Source of the DNA: Bolinopsis microptera
Taxonomy: Eukaryota > Ctenophora > Tentaculata > Lobata > Bolinopsidae
Direction: 5' to 3'
DNA length: 64,000 nt
Assembly: GCF_026151205.1 (NCBI RefSeq)
Contig: NC_087081.1
Span: forward strand, 16,480,837-16,544,836
Under the pieces are notes generated by a model, which did not search any database, had not been told where the DNA came from, and saw nothing but the letters and a program-made list of their open reading frames with translations. Shown piece after piece: positions 1 through 12,375 of this stretch. A program made the position numbers and the translations under genes. Positions within the stretch are counted from its first letter, which is position 1, and every line of letters starts with the position of its first letter.

Positions 1-362
1 ACTACTACATTACAAACACTAGTGTAATGTAAAGTGAGGGGTTTAAAGTAACATTACAAACATTATACTACTACACTACAAACACTAGTGTAATGTAAAG
101 TGAGGGGTTTAAAGTAACACTACAAACATTATACTACTACACTACAAACACTAGTGTAATGTAAAGTGAGGGGTTTAAAGTAACACTACAAACATTATAC
201 TACTACACTACAAACACTAGTGTAATGTAAAGTGAGGGGTTTAAAGTAACACTACAAACATTATACTACTACACTACAAACATTATACTACTACACTACA
301 AACACTATACTACTACATTACAAACACTAGTGTAATGTAAAGTGAGGGGTTTAAAGTAACAC
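1..362. repeat. 66-bp tandem repeat, cut by window edge
   Basis: About five copies of a 66-bp unit, recognised by the core GTGAGGGGTTTAAAG recurring at 66-bp steps, with one interval lengthened to 99 bp by an extra partial unit. The array continues beyond the left edge. No coding potential is seen. Confidence 0.9.
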
Positions 363-980
363 TCCAAGTTAATTATCGGTAAAAAATACCGAGGAAATAC
401 CGAGGTGTTAAAAAATAAGAAAATTACATAATTTCTCAAAGAAGAAGATAAAAAAACGTTAAATAAGGGATACCTCTTTAGATAGAGTTACAAGCGCAGT
501 AAATCTTCAACACCAAGGTATAAATTTACAGTCACATACTGAAATATACACTCTGATGTAGTGATAGAAACATAGAAACATAGAGAAAAGGGGGAGGTGG
601 CAATCATTTCTGTTTAACGGTTCAACAACACAACTCTTTCAACAGAAATTTAGAAGCCCCCAGTTTGGCTTCAAAGAAAAACCGTAAGTGCAGACACTAG
701 ATACTATAAGAAAGTCTTGTAACATTGAGGAAATTTGTTTTAACGACTCTCTAATATAAACGAAAAACGGTGAGAAAAGGTGTTGTGTTTAACAAAAATG
801 TTAAATATGACGAAAATATGTTTAAAATGTGGCAGGGGTAATTATAAAATTATGACAGGTCGGTTAAGTAAGAAATAATAAAAATCGGACTGTACCAGAT
901 GTATGCTGGGCGAATTAAGACCAGAATGACTATGATGGGAGTATGCATTAGTAATACTGATCACTGATTGGTTATCACTA
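363..980. other. Intergenic, no gene seen
   Basis: AT-rich DNA with no long ORF, no recognisable domain and no tandem array. I see nothing I can assign. Confidence 0.5.
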
Positions 981-1400
981 GTTCCACACGTGCTCTTACC
1001 CACTAATACTTTCTTCACTAAAATCCCCGCCCACGTGTCTTGCTTCTCCTCTCCTATTGGCAGATTACAGCCCACGTGTCTTGCTTCTCCTCTGCTATTG
1101 GCAGATTACCGCCCACGTGCCCGCCCACGTGCTCACCTGCTGAGTACCCAGTCTTAATGGTATCTGGGAGGAGATTGGTCGGGAGCTACTCTGGTTGGGT
1201 TGATAGGAGGGTTGGCACTTATACCAAAGCGGGCTAAATGAGGGGTAAATGTGAACATGAGTACAATATGAGTTTCACAACAGGGTCCAGCTCATTGTCT
1301 TGAGAAGAGCCTGTCACGTGGTATGATCCCTTGCTTCTCATTGGCTGGTTACGCCCACGTGACGGGGTTGTGGAGCTGTGATTGGCTAGTTTCCAGGACG
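981..1400. promoter_or_regulatory. Cluster of CACGTG and CCAAT boxes
   Basis: CACGTG hexamers recur near 987, 1032, 1072, 1112, 1121, 1315 and 1354, interleaved with ATTGG (CCAAT box on the other strand) in contexts such as CTATTGGCAGATTAC and TGATTGGCTAG. E-box plus CCAAT spacing of a few tens of bases is typical of bHLH-Zip/NF-Y promoter modules. No adjoining first exon could be identified, so promoter function is inference. Confidence 0.4.
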
Positions 1401-2218
1401 ACGTCTTGTGTGTAGAGACGGAGAATTGTATACCTGGTTAGGGAATGTTAAGTTTACAGTAGGTTATAATGATAGTATCAGAGGAGGCTTTCTTAAGAAT
1501 CGTGAGGAATGTTTGCGGAGGAATGCAAACTTAATGTTGGTCACTCCAGTAACCATTAATATATTAGTGAGGTAGAAGTGAAACATTCGGACATGAGTCA
1601 CAGTGAGGTAGAAGTGAAACATTCGGATATGATTCACAGTGACGGAGCAGTGACGGAGCAGTGACGGAGCAGTGACGAATTTCGGTACTTGTGACGCTGA
1701 GTTACCACCAAATACTTAAACCAGTCTTAAGTGGGCCTCAGTAGACGGCATATCCATTACCTACTGTGTCGTTTGTATAGAGTACATTATTGGGACCATC
1801 TGCACCAATATTTCACATCAACTGTTTAAAAACATGATTCTGTGAGGGGGACAGGGGTTGTTATCAGTTATGTGTTCAACTATCAAGCTCATGACTCATC
1901 AACAGAATTAATAATGTGCTTCTCTACACTTTATATTCTGAAGAAGCTTGGAGACCTGAAGTTTCCGATATCATAAAAGAAGAAAGTAAAACCGAGTTCC
2001 AGTAGGTTTATAAAGCTTAAAAGCAGGTAAATCTCTCTAGCTGAGCGGAGTGAAGAACAGATCAGTGCTGACAACTGAATGATTTAAGCTGATGAACGAG
2101 CTGGTCTAATTGCGCTAATGATCCGCTAATTACTTAATTACAGTTGTAATTATGACTTATCAGATACGAGAACCAACACAACACTGATCTGTTTAACTTT
2201 ATTAGAGTACGAAACGGT
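1401..2218. other. Intergenic with short direct duplications
   Basis: No supported gene. A 38-bp phrase containing GAGGTAGAAGTGAAACATTC occurs twice (about 1569-1645), followed by three or four copies of GACGGAGCAGT. Confidence 0.5.
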
Positions 2219-2311
2219 CATAAACATGTCATAAACATGTCATAATCATGCCATAAACATGTCATAAACAAGTCATAAACATGTCATAAACATGTCATCA
2301 ACATGTCATAA
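2219..2311. repeat. 11-bp satellite (CATAAACATGT), left arm
   Basis: Tandem copies of an 11-bp unit, CATAAACATGT, with variants ATAATCATGCC and ATCAACATGT. It is the left part of one array that resumes at 4269 after a nested element. Confidence 0.85.
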
Positions 2312-4268
2312 GGACGTGTTCAAACCTGGTTGGTGGTTTTGTTACATTTCTCCCACTCTTTACTTCTGGGCCCCCAGATTGAAATCTGTAACATTTTAAG
2401 AAAAACTGAAACTACTGACAAAAACTAGACCCTTTGACTGAGGGCACCATTGAATCAGAATTTTTGTAACATATTCAGGTCCTGAGATATAGCAGTTTTG
2501 TTGGGGGCCCTGGATATTGAATTTTGTAACACATTTCTATGTTACACTTTTTCAATGAGTTTTTAGAGAAGCTTCTTGATAGTTTTTCAAGTTCATACCA
2601 GTTTTTCTAGGTCACAAAGGGTTCCATCAACCATATTCTTGACCAAATTTTGTACTTGGGCCCAAAACATTGAATTCTGTAACATATTTATGTTTTCACT
2701 GCCAAGGTCATATCTGGAATATTCAATATATTTTTGTATTGGTAACATGGTTTTTAGATTCTCATACAAAATTCTGAAGCAATCCTTATTCATATAATTT
2801 GATAAAATGGCTGCGGAACTTGAATTATGTAACATTAGAAATTAAGTGTATAGAGTATGTACCCTAGTGTGAGGGGTGTTAGGTAAGCTTAATTATAGTT
2901 TTTGAAGTTCATACCAGTTTTTCCAGGTCACAAAGGGTTCCATCAACCATATTCTTGACCAAATTTTGTACTTGGGCCCAAAACATTGAATTTTGTAACA
3001 TATTTATGTTTTTACTACAAAGCTCATATTTGGAATGTTCAATATATTCTTGTACTGGTAACATGGTTTTTAGATTCTCATACAGAATTGTAAAGCAATC
3101 CTTATTCGTATAATTTGATAAAATGGCTGCGGAACTTGAATAATGTAACATTAGAAAGTAAATTTATAGAGTATAGTATATAGTATGTATCCTAGTGTGA
3201 GGGGTGTTAGGCAAGCTATATTATAGTTTTTGAAGTTCAGACCAGTTTGCCTAGGTCATAAAGGGTTCCGTCAACCATATTATTGACCATATTTTGTACT
3301 TGGGCCCAAAACATTGAATTTTGTAATGTTTTAATGTTCCGGTCAAGCATTTTGTACACCAAAATTGTAAAATTTTGTATAAATTACGAGTCAATTGTCA
3401 CTCTGCCACTTCAGTGGATAAACTCGTGACCTGACATTTTATTGTTACAAATTTCAATATATAGGGCCCAATTTCTATTTTCTATACAATTTGATATATA
3501 AATTAAACGTTTTTAAATATCCAACCCTTAATCTAATTAGCTATATTCATTTGATTAAATTTACCGCGTTCTGTCGTAAATTTAAATTACATTACATTCA
3601 AATTGTTACAAAATTCAATAATTTGGTCCCAATTATCATTTTTTAAATTTGTTAAGTTGTTTCATGTCTTTATTTTAATGCATCAACCAACTTAAAACCA
3701 ATACTAGATCAAACAACTCTGTATAACATACTCATTTGTAACCATGTTACGTTATTCAAAGAAATGGGCCTTTTATTGATTATGAGCCATATACCAAGAT
3801 TGTTGTAATGCCTTTATACAAGAATTGCTGCACTAATAACCTGGTTTTAGAGTTAAATACATATCCTACACTAGCTGTGGTTGTAACAAACTATAAAGAT
3901 ATCATGAAAACAAGATGTTACAAAATGTCCATTTTGGGCCTTTTTATGAACTCACAAGTGGGCCTTTTTTCATTCCGCAGCTAAGCAAATACCTAAAGCA
4001 CATTTTTGTGAAGCAAGAATCTTTAGAATTTAATAATTGGCTGAGCCATTGAAAAGTGTAACCAAATGTTACATTTTTCAATATAACTGAGCCATTTTAC
4101 AATATTATTCATCTAAGCCGATGACCTGAGACTATTTGTTATCACAATTATAATCATCTCTGAAAGTTTCAAGACCATCGAGTAATTATTAATGGAGTTA
4201 TTGTAAAAATGAGAAAATCGCCCATTTTGGCAGTGTAACAAAACCACCAACCAGGTTTGAACATGTCC
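2312..4268. mobile_element. 1957-bp inverted-repeat element (non-autonomous DNA transposon)
   Basis: The ends are a 35-bp inverted repeat beginning GGACGTGTTCAAACCTGG on the left and GGACATGTTCAAACCTGG on the right (reverse complement), with one mismatch. Both sides are flanked by ATAA, consistent with a 4-bp target duplication, and removing the element restores the 11-bp satellite phase. The interior holds three direct copies of about 316 bp (starting near 2580, 2898 and 3225, the third degraded) and many GGGCCC...TGTAACAT motifs. No transposase is visible, so it is either mobilised in trans or dead. Superfamily unassigned. Confidence 0.75.
2580..3345. repeat. Three direct repeats inside the 1957-bp element
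   Basis: Two nearly identical blocks of about 316 bp and a third diverged, shorter one share GGTTCC(A/G)TCAACCATAT and TTGGGCCCAAAACATTGAA. The paired 80-codon ORFs on the minus strand come only from this duplication and show no domain. Confidence 0.8.
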
Positions 4269-4720
4269 ATAATCATGCCATAAACATGTCATAAACATGT
4301 CATAAACATGTCATCAACATGTCATAAACATGTCATAATCATGCCATATAAACATGTCATAAACATGTCATAAACATGTCATAAACATGTCATAAACATG
4401 TCATAATCATGCCATATAAACATGTCATAAACATGTCATAAACATGTCATAAACATGTCATAAACATGTCATAAACATGTCATAAACATGTCATAAACAT
4501 ATAATAGTCATAAACATATTGTCATAAACATGTCATAAACATGCCATAAACATGTCATAAACATATATCATAAAAATTTCATAAACATGTCATAAAAATG
4601 TCATAAAAATTTCTTTAAAGTGTCTTTAAAATGTCGTAAACATGCATAAGCATGTCGTAAACATATCATAAACATGTCATAAACATGTCATAAACATGTC
4701 ATAAACATGTCATAAACCAA
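4269..4720. repeat. 11-bp satellite (CATAAACATGT), right arm
   Basis: About 40 copies of the same 11-bp unit as at 2219, degenerating near 4560-4660 and regular again to 4720. ACATGT is palindromic, so the array is also rich in short self-complementary sites. Confidence 0.85.
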
Positions 4721-5335
4721 TAACAATTATTAATAAGCAGTGCACAGTGCATACTTGTTCTGAAGCTGACGCAATAACGAAGAAGGCAGAGAGAAACATG
4801 ATATAAGGTCTGGTAATGAACACAGAGTGAAACACTGGTCTAGCTTCTTAACATTCCTAAGTTCCTATCTTACCGCAGAGAGTCACGTGTTAGGTTACTA
4901 GTAAAGTCTTGTTACTATTACATCTGCTTTACTGTTTCTTACAGTCTGCTTTATTGTTATATTACAAGTTAAATTTAAACTAACACGTCCACAATAACAA
5001 GTATATTAAGTAACAAGAGACAAGAGTGCTCACTCTACCTTTATAACGAGTGTCAAATAACCTAACAATGTTAAAAAGCGTTAAATAATACAACATTTTA
5101 CTCCAGACTCACACAAAAAACACGGAAAACAGTTTACAAGAGCTAAAAAATAACAGTGAAATATTACAGTACGTAGTTTACAAAATACCTAAATATATTA
5201 ATTATCAGTAAATATATTAATCATCAGTAATTATCAGACAGCGAGAGTTAATAATAATAAGAAAACATAATATTACTACTACTTGCGGGGAGGTGATACA
5301 CGGACAATAACCTGACTAGTAACATACTATCTTGT
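4721..5335. other. Intergenic, no gene seen
   Basis: AT-rich DNA without a long ORF. A single CACGTG near 4884 and short TTAATNATCAGTAA repeats near 5215 are the only structure I see. Confidence 0.5.
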
Positions 5336-5790
5336 ACCACCCAGCAACCGAATAAGAGCCATCACGTGTCAAACACTGTCACGTGTCAAACACTGTCACG
5401 TGTCAAAACATACGCCCACGTGCAATGTCACGTGTCAAAACATAGAGCACGTGCAATGCCTCCCGACAGTAGCAGCACATTCTGCTGTGACAAAGCACGC
5501 ACATTACTGTTTCAACACTTAGCGGGGAGCTTAACTCATTCCTTAGATCATAGCAGAGAGCTCCTGCGACATCATACTGGATTGTGATTGGTCGGTTGCT
5601 ATCCTGCTGAATTGTGATTGGTCGGTTGCTATCCTGCTGTGTTTTGAAAGTACGGTTGCTATTCCTAATGTCCTGCGGTAACTGGCTGTTTTTAATCTCG
5701 CCTAATTTTGACTGGCATGTTTTTTAGCTTGCCTTATTTTGATTGGCATGTTTTTATCATGCCCTATTTTGATTGGCTGCCAGTTTTTAT
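5336..5790. promoter_or_regulatory. Repeated CACGTG and CCAAT elements
   Basis: From 5360 to 5455 there are six CACGTG sites in short direct repeats (GTCACGTGTCAAACACT and relatives). From 5578 to 5780 there are repeated GATTGTGATTGGTCGGTTGC and TATTTTGATTGGCATG phrases, each with an ATTGG box. Regulatory function is inferred from motif content only. Confidence 0.4.
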
Positions 5791-5989
5791 CTTGCAATAT
5801 ACTGATAAGTAGATGGCTCTCAGGAGCTCCCTGAGTAGTCAGCATATTGAGGATAATGCGAGCTATAAATAATGTGACACACAATGCTGACAATGTGTAC
5901 TCCCACTGAGAGAACGAAGTCGTGTGTGACGTCACAATTACTCTTTAAAACGTCCGGCGGGCAACTTTAACAACCTGGCTAAAGAACAT

Positions 5990-6155
5990 TTCACGCGACC
6001 TCAACACAGCTCTCTGATTGGTTGTTACACGACACGTGACCATGATGCCGCTCTCTGATTGGTTGTTATATGTCACGTGACCATGATGCCGCTCTCTGAT
6101 TGGCTGGTAGTGAGTCGTGTTGGTGGACAGGCAGAGTGCCAAAAGCAAGCATGAG
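5990..6155 (+). promoter_or_regulatory. Promoter-like E-box/CCAAT cluster with possible first exon
   Basis: Three CTCTGATTGG CCAAT boxes alternate with two CACGTGACCATGATGCCG blocks between 6010 and 6110. At 6150 an ATG reads ATG AGC G and then meets a strong donor, G|GTAAGTG. This arrangement looks like a proximal promoter followed by a tiny first coding exon encoding Met-Ser. I could not find the following exons in the next 3 kb, so the gene itself is unproven. The two E-box blocks are themselves a direct repeat. Confidence 0.3.
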
Positions 6156-8400
6156 CGGTAAGTGTGATTAAAGACCTGCTTGCTATCTGTAGTTTAACGT
6201 GGAGGATGTTTGTGTTATATCGGATATCCTGGGAGGGGGGAGGGAGGCAGTACGTGACTACGTGACTACGTGTACACCTTAGCTGTGTAACAATTACATA
6301 TCACAATATGTTTTCTAATTTCGGATTTGCTGGATACTATTATTGGTTACCGCGTACATATTAAGTTTGCGTCCTTGTCAGCGTATACTCGCTCTGTACA
6401 AACTGTACAAACTTCTACAATATTACATGTAGCCGTATAAAAATAACTGATAAGAAAAATACCAGAGTTGAATGTAAATTTGAGTATCAGTTTCCCGTCC
6501 GCAATTCCCATATTTGGTGTGGATTCATGTTTTTTTGTAGTTTCTTATCAGACATTTTTTGCATTGGACGGATGGAAATATGCAAACATGATAAGATATG
6601 TAAAAATAATTACACGAATTATACTAGACCTATTCTCATTACATTTCGAGGAAGGTTCATTTAACCAGATTCAGACCTCGTACGCTTGTGGTGGGTGACT
6701 GTGTAATATAATACAAGAGAGTAGGAGATATTGGCACACAATTAGGTTAAGGGTATATCAATATTCAATACGGTAGAAACTTAGTTACACAACTATTACC
6801 ATTTCATGAATATATATTATATCTATTATCCATCAAGCCATCATGAACCCAGGTTACTAAATCTAGCTGAGTCACTTAGCCTGAGTTTAAATGTAAGGTA
6901 CTAAACTGGCCGGTAGTTACTAGTTCAGAGCTCAGTAATCTACGTAGATAATCCCAGTAATCTACGTAGATAATCCCAGTAATCTACACCGTGAGAGTAC
7001 ACTAACAACCACCACCCAACTTCAACACAACAACAATACAACATCACGAGACGCAGGCTCTACAAATGGTGGGAATACTGCTCCCTTATTGGTCAGTTTG
7101 GGAATACTGCTCCCTTATTGGTCAGATTCAGTCAAGTGACATCACAACTACTAAGGCTCGCAGTTTGGAGAAATTCATAGACAAAGTGAGCTGTAATCCA
7201 GTGCTCGAGCGAATTAACCTGACCATGTAATGTCCTAAAATTGCCAGGCCGGAAAATTGGACGCATATTTTACGTGCATACATTACAACAGGTGGTCTGA
7301 AACTAAAATACGGTCTATGACTATGAGAATAAAGCAACGTTTAACAGCAAAGAACGTAAGTAGGTTACTCCAGCAGTACATTAAAGCATTAATGACGAAC
7401 GAATCAACAAATTACTAAATTATGAACAAAGAACGGTTGCAGTTCGCGACTAACAAACTCAAATCCCCGGCTGTAAATAAAACCATCGTAGCGCTGCAGC
7501 CTTCATGGATCTGACCTAATGACCTAATGACAATGACATAACATTTATATTTTCATATTATTATCTTCCTGTATTATAATCGTCATGTTGAACTTACAAT
7601 GAACTGAAGTTCAAAACCAAAAGCCGGATATTTTCGAGTTTCTCCTGAAGACATTAAATCGCAAAATTTCGACCAGCGCACATCAAAAAGTCTAAACAAC
7701 TCATCAAGGTTAACCTGGATGAAAACAAAACGATAATGCAGATAAAATACCAGGAAATGAGGTGAAATAGTTCTATCTATCTAAACGATACTATACTGTC
7801 AACACTATTATGATGTATTGTGTGAGCTGGTGCAGATTGAGGTATGTGAGTTATGAGAATGTTAGGTAAGGTATGTTAATATAAGGTGGGTGTTGTTTCT
7901 TAGAAAATGGGAGGTTGTGTAGAAGGTAGAAAAGGGGAGGTGTAGAGTGTTACCTAACAGTGTTAGGTAACAGTACGATCCAGTGTGTTTGTATGTACTG
8001 TGTATAATGTGAATATGACATGTGCGTGTGTTAGTTAGTTAGACTCACTGTGTTCTCTATAGTAGACAAGTAACACTACACAGACTATAACACTACACTC
8101 CAAAACAAATTTGATAGGGATTTTGGAAGATGAACAGGAGTTAAAGTTGGAAATAGTTTACAGACAAGCATTAAACAATTGGTAAGTGTTATTAGATGTA
8201 AAATGTTTGTCATAAAATAACTTACTGTTTAATGCTATTTTTATCTAGCGGTCATCAACACTTATGACTAGTTCACATTCGCACCATGACCAGTGAGCAG
8301 TGAGCAGAGCCGAACAGATTATAACAATAACCGGATGAGCTAATCAATAGCTTTACACAATGTGTCATAATAGCATTTATTGTCCAGTTATTGACTTACA
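6156..8400. other. Intergenic or long intron, no exon recognised
   Basis: No domain-bearing ORF was found. Minor structure: three copies of CAGTAATCTACGTAGATAATCC near 6931-6985 and two copies of GGGAATACTGCTCCCTTATTGGTCAG (20-base core GGGAATACTGCTCCCTTATT) near 7072-7125. Confidence 0.45.
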
Positions 8401-9335
8401 TAGAGTATAGATAGTGTGACTGTTAGGGTTTTTGATTGAAATAAATTTTCGTGCACATACAGAATGAATGGTTAATAATTTAATATATATGTAGACCAAG
8501 GTCTGTGCACGGGATGCTTCCTGGAAGAATCCAGTTCTTTTAGCGGGGCACCCTACCTAAAGCCAAATTGAGATATAATAATCATATTCCTAGAGAAATA
8601 ATCAGAAATCGAATACCAATCAAATAATATGATATATAGGAGTAGTAACCATATTTACTATGCAAAATGCCCCAACCACATAGTGTAAATTTATATAGAA
8701 TTCAAATTCCATATCATCATTAAACCTCAATAGTCAATATAATAGCCCAAGCAAAATTAAATAACTTCTTATATACCTTACTGTCATACTACAAATTAAT
8801 TAAACATTTGAAATCTGTTAACCAGAGAATAAATTTCTAAACCTAATGCAAGTGAAATAATTTAGATGCAATAATGAATGCCTAATGTGAGTATCATCTG
8901 TCTATGTCCTTGTAAAAAAGTCTGTAAAAGAGATATGAGTAACTAATATAGAAGAAAAAACAGGAAGTTGTCGTCTGTTGAAAAATAAATAAAATATCTA
9001 GAATATAAATTAGAATATAAAATAACATTCAGTCAATGTGTCGTCAATAAACTGTACAATTATCAAATGTTAAAACTGGGTGATACAGTCACCAAAAATA
9101 AATACTAAGTATAATAAGTAAATAAATTAAATGTGGTCTATAAAACTACCACTAGGTATAATAGGTCAATAAATTAAAAGTGGTTTATAAAACTACCACT
9201 GTGCGAACCCTTTCTCCAGTTAAAACATGTCAGTCATGTGCAAAATCAATCAAAATGGTAAGGTGGTAAAAAAAGGGAAAATCCTTTCGATACATCAATT
9301 ATATATGCCTCAGATTTAAAAGAATTAGAAGATAC
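8401..9335. other. AT-rich region downstream of the LINE ORF
   Basis: No gene is seen. Because it lies 3' of the minus-strand reverse transcriptase it may include the LINE 3' UTR. A repeated phrase around AAAACTACCACTA (about 9145-9200) is present. The element's 3' end was not located. Confidence 0.35.
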
Positions 9336-10418
9336 TTAGTTATCGTCGACTAAGATTGCAGTGTAAAATTTGTCATATGAATTGTCGACGGTATAATTAG
9401 GGTCTGTTGTTATAGATGAGAGTAGCTGTTTCTTATACGAATCACTTAAGCTTTTAACATCGGGCAGATTTCGTAGATCTGTTGGAACATTATTCCAACA
9501 TTTTGCCCCCAAGTATTGAAAGTTTTTATGTGATGTTGATCTATTAACATATAGGTTGCAGCTTTCGCCGCTCCTACTACCTCCTGATATGTAACTAAAT
9601 TTGTTCATAAAGTTTGTAGGACAATTGTCATGGATGATTCTAAACATATAATTTGACAGATGGAGTTGTCGTCTAAGATGGAGTGGTAACCATTTCATGT
9701 CTCTATAAACATTAAGGCTGCTCTCTGTTTGTGGAACGTTGAGAGCTATTTTGGCTACCTTTTTGTACAGAGTGTCAAGTTCAGCAAGTTTTGTCTTGCC
9801 AGCTCTACAATAGATCGTGTCTAAATAATCGAATTGTGGCAACATGAGTGCATTGGCAAACATTTTCCTATATTTAATAGGTAGCAGTGCTTTACTTCTA
9901 TACATGGCACCAATTCTCTTCATGACCTTCTTAATAATATAATCTACATGGCTTTTGAAGTTTAATTTACTATCTAGAATGAGGCCAAGATATTTTGTCT
10001 CTTTGCACTCCTTGATTGTGAAAGTTACCTCATCACATTCAATGGTTAATTCATCATGTTTATCAACAGAATCAAACATTAGGAATTCAGTCTTCGTTTC
10101 ATTGAGTGATAATTTATTTACACTGAGCCATTTAAAGATTGTCATAAGTTCTATTTTCATGTTTATAAATGTGCTTCTGCAGGTTTGATCAAAGAATAGT
10201 GCACCATCATCTGCAAATAGAAAGGGCTTAGATAGGTTACAGGCATAAATGATGTCATTTATGAAGATACTAAATAATATAGGCCCAATGATGCTTCCTT
10301 GTGGTACACCACTCAGAACTTCTAAAAATGGGCTTATTTTGCCATTGATCCTTGTGCATTGATATTTTACTGAACACTGAAAACGAACAAGACAACGAGA
10401 AGGATCTGAGTAGTGAGT
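9336..10418 (-). pseudogene. LINE-type reverse transcriptase, 5'-truncated
   Basis: The minus-strand frame runs from about 10418 down to a stop at 9336. The first annotatable Met (10160) lies inside the domain, and the frame is open well upstream of it. Visible motifs in order: SGVPQGSIIGPILFSIFIND (RT motif preceding the active site), FADDG (catalytic Asp pair, with Gly-Ala instead of the commoner Ala-Asp/Asn), FKWLSVNKLSLNETKTEFL, and YLGLILDSKLNFKSHVDYII, then a thumb/C-terminal region. This order is typical of CR1/Jockey-like non-LTR retrotransposons. Endonuclease and most of the RT N-terminus are missing; the upstream edge runs into a TAG/TA simple repeat. Such elements copy their own RNA into chromosomal nicks; this one is dead on arrival by 5' truncation. 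Confidence 0.85.
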
Positions 10419-10613
10419 ATAATAGTAGTAGTAGTATATATATATAGTAGTGGTGTATCTGAGTAGAGGAGTAGGGTATCTGAGTAGGGTGCAGCGCAGG
10501 TGGGTGATCTAACTAACATGATAACTGTAACTGTAAGGTGGGTACCGACTATACTCTATAGTAGTAGTTCTAGCAGTGTGCTGTGGCAAGCAAGATAGTC
10601 GCCGGTTAACAGC

Positions 10614-11260
10614 TGAAACGGTCCAACCAGGAGCTCACAAACTAACCACGTGGACAGCAACCGTCTAATCAGGAGCTCACAAACTAACCACGTGGGCAGA
10701 AACCGTCCAATCAGGAGCTCACAAACTAACCACGTGGGCAGAAACCGTCCAATCAGGAGCTCACAAACTAACCACGTGGGCAGCAACCGTCCAATCAGGA
10801 GCTCACAAACTAACCACGTGGGCAGCAACCGTCCAATCAGGAGCTCACAAACTAACCACGTGGGCAGCAACCGTCCAATCAGGAGCTCACAAACTAACCA
10901 CGTGGGCAGCAACCGTCCAATCAGGAGCTCACAAACTAACCACGTGGGCAGCAACCGTCCAATCAGGAGCTCACAAACTAACCACGTGGGCAGAAACCGT
11001 CCAATCAGGAGCTCACAAACTAACCACGTGGGCAGAAACCGTCCAATCAGGAGCTCACAAACTAACCACGTGGGCAGCAACCGTCCAATCAGGAGCTCAC
11101 AAACTAACCACGTGGGCAGCAACCGTCCAATCAGGAGCTCACAAACTAACCACGTGGGCAGCAACCGTCCAATCAGGAGCTCACAAACTAACCACGTGGG
11201 CAGCAACCGTCCAATCAGGAGCTCACAAACTAACCACGTGGGCAGCAACCGTCCAATCAG
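10614..11260. repeat. 42-bp tandem array carrying CCAAT and CACGTG
   Basis: About 15 near-identical 42-bp units. Each contains CCGTCCAATCAGGAGCTC (a CCAAT box) and ACCACGTGGGCAG (a CACGTG E-box), 20 bp apart. Because 42 is a multiple of three, both strands are open across the array (14-residue repeats); this is a property of the period, not evidence for a protein. Confidence 0.9.
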
Positions 11261-12055
11261 AGATTCTGATTCGAGTTTGTAAGTGTGATGTGTAACAAGT
11301 GGCGGGCTAGCGAAGGAAGCTGAATGACCGGTTCAGAGATTTGAAGCGTGGGAAGTGTAAAGACCTACACTAGATAAAAATAGCTCACTCCCTTTCAAAG
11401 TTTCATGCTACGATTATTTTTGCGTAATACCAACTTTGGGAACCATCTGATTTAAGAAAGTTTCGATCTCATGTGACAAGAACAGTCAAAGAACAGTCAA
11501 AACGCTGAGAAATGCAAGGATCTGAAATATCCGTGACTAATGGATATTAACCACCTCCCAATTTGACGAGGTGGACAAACAGTCACTGATTGGCCGGGGC
11601 GGGCACCCCATAACATTCTCTACATTGGTCGAGACGTTCTGTTTCATAATGCAGCAGACACTTTAAAAACTCTGGGCTAACAAGAAAAGTAAATGGGAAG
11701 CTACAAAACTATTACAAAATAAGAACCTGCAGTGTAAAATCAGTAGTACTCGGAGGTAATACTGCTTCAATCTCCCATACAAGGGGGATAGTTAACAGCT
11801 GCAGACAACACTAAACCTACACAGAAACAACACAAAGTAACAGACGTTTCCTTCGCTAACTAGAGTAACACATACTATTTGCAGTGCTATTGAATATTAC
11901 TAACGGTAGTGAATAATGCACACGGCCCCGCTGAATATAGTTACAGAAACATTTGAATATAGATGTGAAGGTGTGATTAGTGTAATATTATGTGAATATA
12001 AAGACGCAGGATCGGGAAATGTAAAGTAGAAGTGTTGTGGACAAAGGTGAGGTTT
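11261..12055. other. Intergenic, no gene seen
   Basis: No supported ORF. A CTGATTGGCC and a CATTGGTCGAG box lie at about 11587-11632, again CCAAT-like. Confidence 0.45.
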
Positions 12056-12375
12056 TGCACACTATACACGGTACATGGTACAAGGTACATTATACACAGT
12101 ACACTATACACGGTACAAGGTACATTATTCACGGTACATTATACACGGTACAAGGTACATTATACACGGTACATTATACACGGTACAAGGTACATTTAAA
12201 TACACGGTACACTATACACGCTACACGGTACATTATACACGGTACAAGGTACATTATATACAGTACATTATACACTGTACATTATACACGGTACATTATA
12301 CACAGTACATTATACACATTACACCATACGCGGTACACCATATACAGTACATTATACACAGTACATTATACACGA
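12056..12375. repeat. Tandem GTACATTATACAC repeat
   Basis: Short units of the form ACGGTACATTATACACGGT and CAAGGTACATTATACAC follow one another for about 320 bp. Overlapping small ORFs rich in Tyr-Thr-Val-His are by-products of the repeat. Confidence 0.85.

Noticed and set aside
10556-11282. ORFs of 230 and 210 codons on opposite strands
   Set aside because: By-products of the 42-bp array, whose period is a multiple of three.
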